Made by a program: the position numbers and the translations under genes
Assembly (NCBI GenBank): GCA_020720965.1
Contig: DYNS01000169.1
Coordinates: 1-6,711, forward strand
Length of the DNA: 6,711 nucleotides
Reading direction: 5' to 3'
Source of the DNA: Anaerolinea sp.
GTDB taxonomy: Bacteria > Chloroflexota > Anaerolineae > Anaerolineales > Villigracilaceae
Notes under the pieces: generated by a model
Seen by the model: the letters and a program-made list of their open reading frames with translations, nothing else
What the model was told of the DNA's origin: nothing
Database searches by the model: none
Shown here: positions 5,578 through 6,711 of the stretch, piece by piece
Layout: every line of letters begins with the position of its first letter
How positions within the stretch are numbered: position 1 is the stretch's first letter

Positions 5578-6711
5578 ATGGAAGCCATCCTCTCCCTCCT
5601 CCGCTCCTCCCCGCCTTACCAGCGTTTGTTGCAACGCCTGCAAGAAGGCAACCCCCTGCCTGGCTTGGGATTAATGCGCTCGGCGCGTTTGCCCCTGCTT
5701 GCCGCTCTGCACGCCGACCTGAACCGCCCCTTCCTCCTGCTGGCAGACCGCGCCGACCATGCCCTGGCGATGTTTGACGAGTTGGGCTTCTGGCTTCCCT
5801 CCGCCCCGCGTTACCTGTTTGCGGAACCCAACCCGCTTTTTTATGAAGATGCCGCCTGGGGAGTCAATACCCGCCGCGAGCGTTTACAAACCCTCAGCGC
5901 CCTCTCCACCTATCACCTGCCCTTTGCCGAAAAGCCAGCCATTCCGCCTGTCATCGTTGCCTCGGCGCGGGCGGTGATGACCCGCACCCTCCCCCGCCGC
6001 GACTTCCTCAAAGCCAGCAAACGTCTTTCCGCCGGGCAGGAAATCTCCCCCGATGCCCTTATCCGCCAATGGGTTGCCATTGGCTACCAGGGCGCGGAAA
6101 TTGTGGTGGAGCCGGGGCAATTCTCGCGGCGCGGCGGCATTTTGGATATTTGGGTCTCTTCCGAGCCTCTGCCTGCCCGCCTGGACTTTTTTGGCGATGA
6201 AATCGACTCTATCCGCCGCTTCGACCCTGCCTCGCAGCGCACAGTGGCGATTCTGCCGCAGCTGCTTGTCTGCCCGGCGCGGGAATACCTGACCTCCGAA
6301 GCGGATACTCCCGGCGAGCAGAACCGCCCCTCCGAATTTGCCATTCCTCTCCTTCATCCTTTCCCCGCCTCGGTGCTGGATTACCTGCCTCAGCGCAGCC
6401 TCATCTTTGCAGATGACCTTTCGCTGGCGGCGGCGATGGTGAACGAAGTGGAAGAGCAGGCGGTCAAGTTCCGGGCAGAGTCGATTCGGGAAGGAACCCT
6501 GCCGCCCGATTTCCCCGTCCCGTACCTCTCGTGGGCAGAGACATTGGATTCGATTCAGGCACGGGTTTGGCTTTCGGCAGGTTTTGATGCTGATGCACCG
6601 GTGGAAGCCGAAGCGTTGCAGGCTTTATTTGGTCACGACCAGCGTTTTGGCGGGCGGCTGAAGCCTTTTGTGGGCTATCTTGCCGGTTTGGCGGCGCAAG
6701 GCGATTCGGTT
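5578..6711 (+). CDS. mfd: Transcription-repair coupling factor Mfd (N-terminal part, 3' end beyond window)
   Basis: 378 codons open to the right edge; full Mfd is about 1,100-1,200 residues, so roughly a third is present. Mfd is a cytoplasmic ATP-driven translocase that removes RNA polymerase stalled at DNA damage and recruits UvrA. The part seen is the UvrB-homology region (D1a/D2/D1b) plus the start of the next domain. GLMRSARLPLLAAL (31-44) falls where UvrB has Walker A; the motif is degenerate, as is normal for the Mfd N-terminus. VEPGQFSRRGGILDIW (177-192) and LDFFGDEIDSIRRFDP (202-217) are hallmark Mfd/UvrB blocks. The RNA-polymerase-interacting and helicase domains lie outside the window. 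The ATG at 5578 has no Shine-Dalgarno; an in-frame TTG at 5560 is a less likely start because it overlaps the probable -10. No frameshift is seen. Base composition changes from C-rich to G-rich near 6420. Confidence 0.93.
   Translation, partial: MEAILSLLRSSPPYQRLLQRLQEGNPLPGLGLMRSARLPLLAALHADLNRPFLLLADRADHALAMFDELGFWLPSAPRYLFAEPNPLFYEDAAWGVNTRRERLQTLSALSTYHLPFAEKPAIPPVIVASARAVMTRTLPRRDFLKASKRLSAGQEISPDALIRQWVAIGYQGAEIVVEPGQFSRRGGILDIWVSSEPLPARLDFFGDEIDSIRRFDPASQRTVAILPQLLVCPAREYLTSEADTPGEQNRPSEFAIPLLHPFPASVLDYLPQRSLIFADDLSLAAAMVNEVEEQAVKFRAESIREGTLPPDFPVPYLSWAETLDSIQARVWLSAGFDADAPVEAEALQALFGHDQRFGGRLKPFVGYLAGLAAQGDSV

Overview
The window carries six protein-coding genes in two opposed blocks and no RNA gene, mobile element or CRISPR array that I can see. 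GC content is moderately high, and the mix of genes (CtaA heme A synthase, monofunctional proline dehydrogenase, a DUF164-type zinc-ribbon protein, a NACHT NTPase, Mfd) fits an environmental bacterium with aerobic respiration. By overall feel I would place it in Chloroflexota, class Anaerolineae. That placement is an inference from protein style and was not tested by any search.

Layout. Minus-strand block (1-4405, transcribed right to left): heme A synthase ctaA (4405-3500), an exported serine hydrolase with the class A beta-lactamase/transpeptidase fold (3486-1996), a coiled-coil plus C4 zinc-ribbon protein (1963-1265), and a membrane-anchored NACHT-type NTPase that runs off the left edge (1242-1). 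Gaps are 13, 32 and 22 bases, so the four can be read as one operon. A consensus TATAAT placed so that transcription would begin almost at the ATG suggests that the zinc-ribbon/NACHT pair also has its own, nearly leaderless promoter. Plus-strand block (4520-6711): proline dehydrogenase (4520-5479), a strong intrinsic terminator (5496-5527), then the N-terminal third of mfd (5578 to the right edge). The two blocks diverge from a 114-base region at 4406-4519 with opposing, overlapping -10-like elements.

How the genes relate. CtaA makes heme A for cytochrome oxidase, and proline dehydrogenase passes electrons from proline to the quinone pool, so the divergent pair is loosely linked through respiration. 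The serine hydrolase acts outside the membrane on the wall or is an inactive relative. Mfd is a separate housekeeping transcription unit for transcription-coupled repair. The least understood part is the zinc-ribbon/NACHT pair. The NACHT protein has an N-terminal transmembrane anchor, intact Walker A and B motifs, and lacks the arginine usually seen in the sensor strand. Its C-terminal sensor or effector region lies outside the window.

Plus-strand G/C skew changes sign inside genes, near 3.7 kb (in ctaA) and near 6.4 kb (in mfd), so it does not follow gene orientation.
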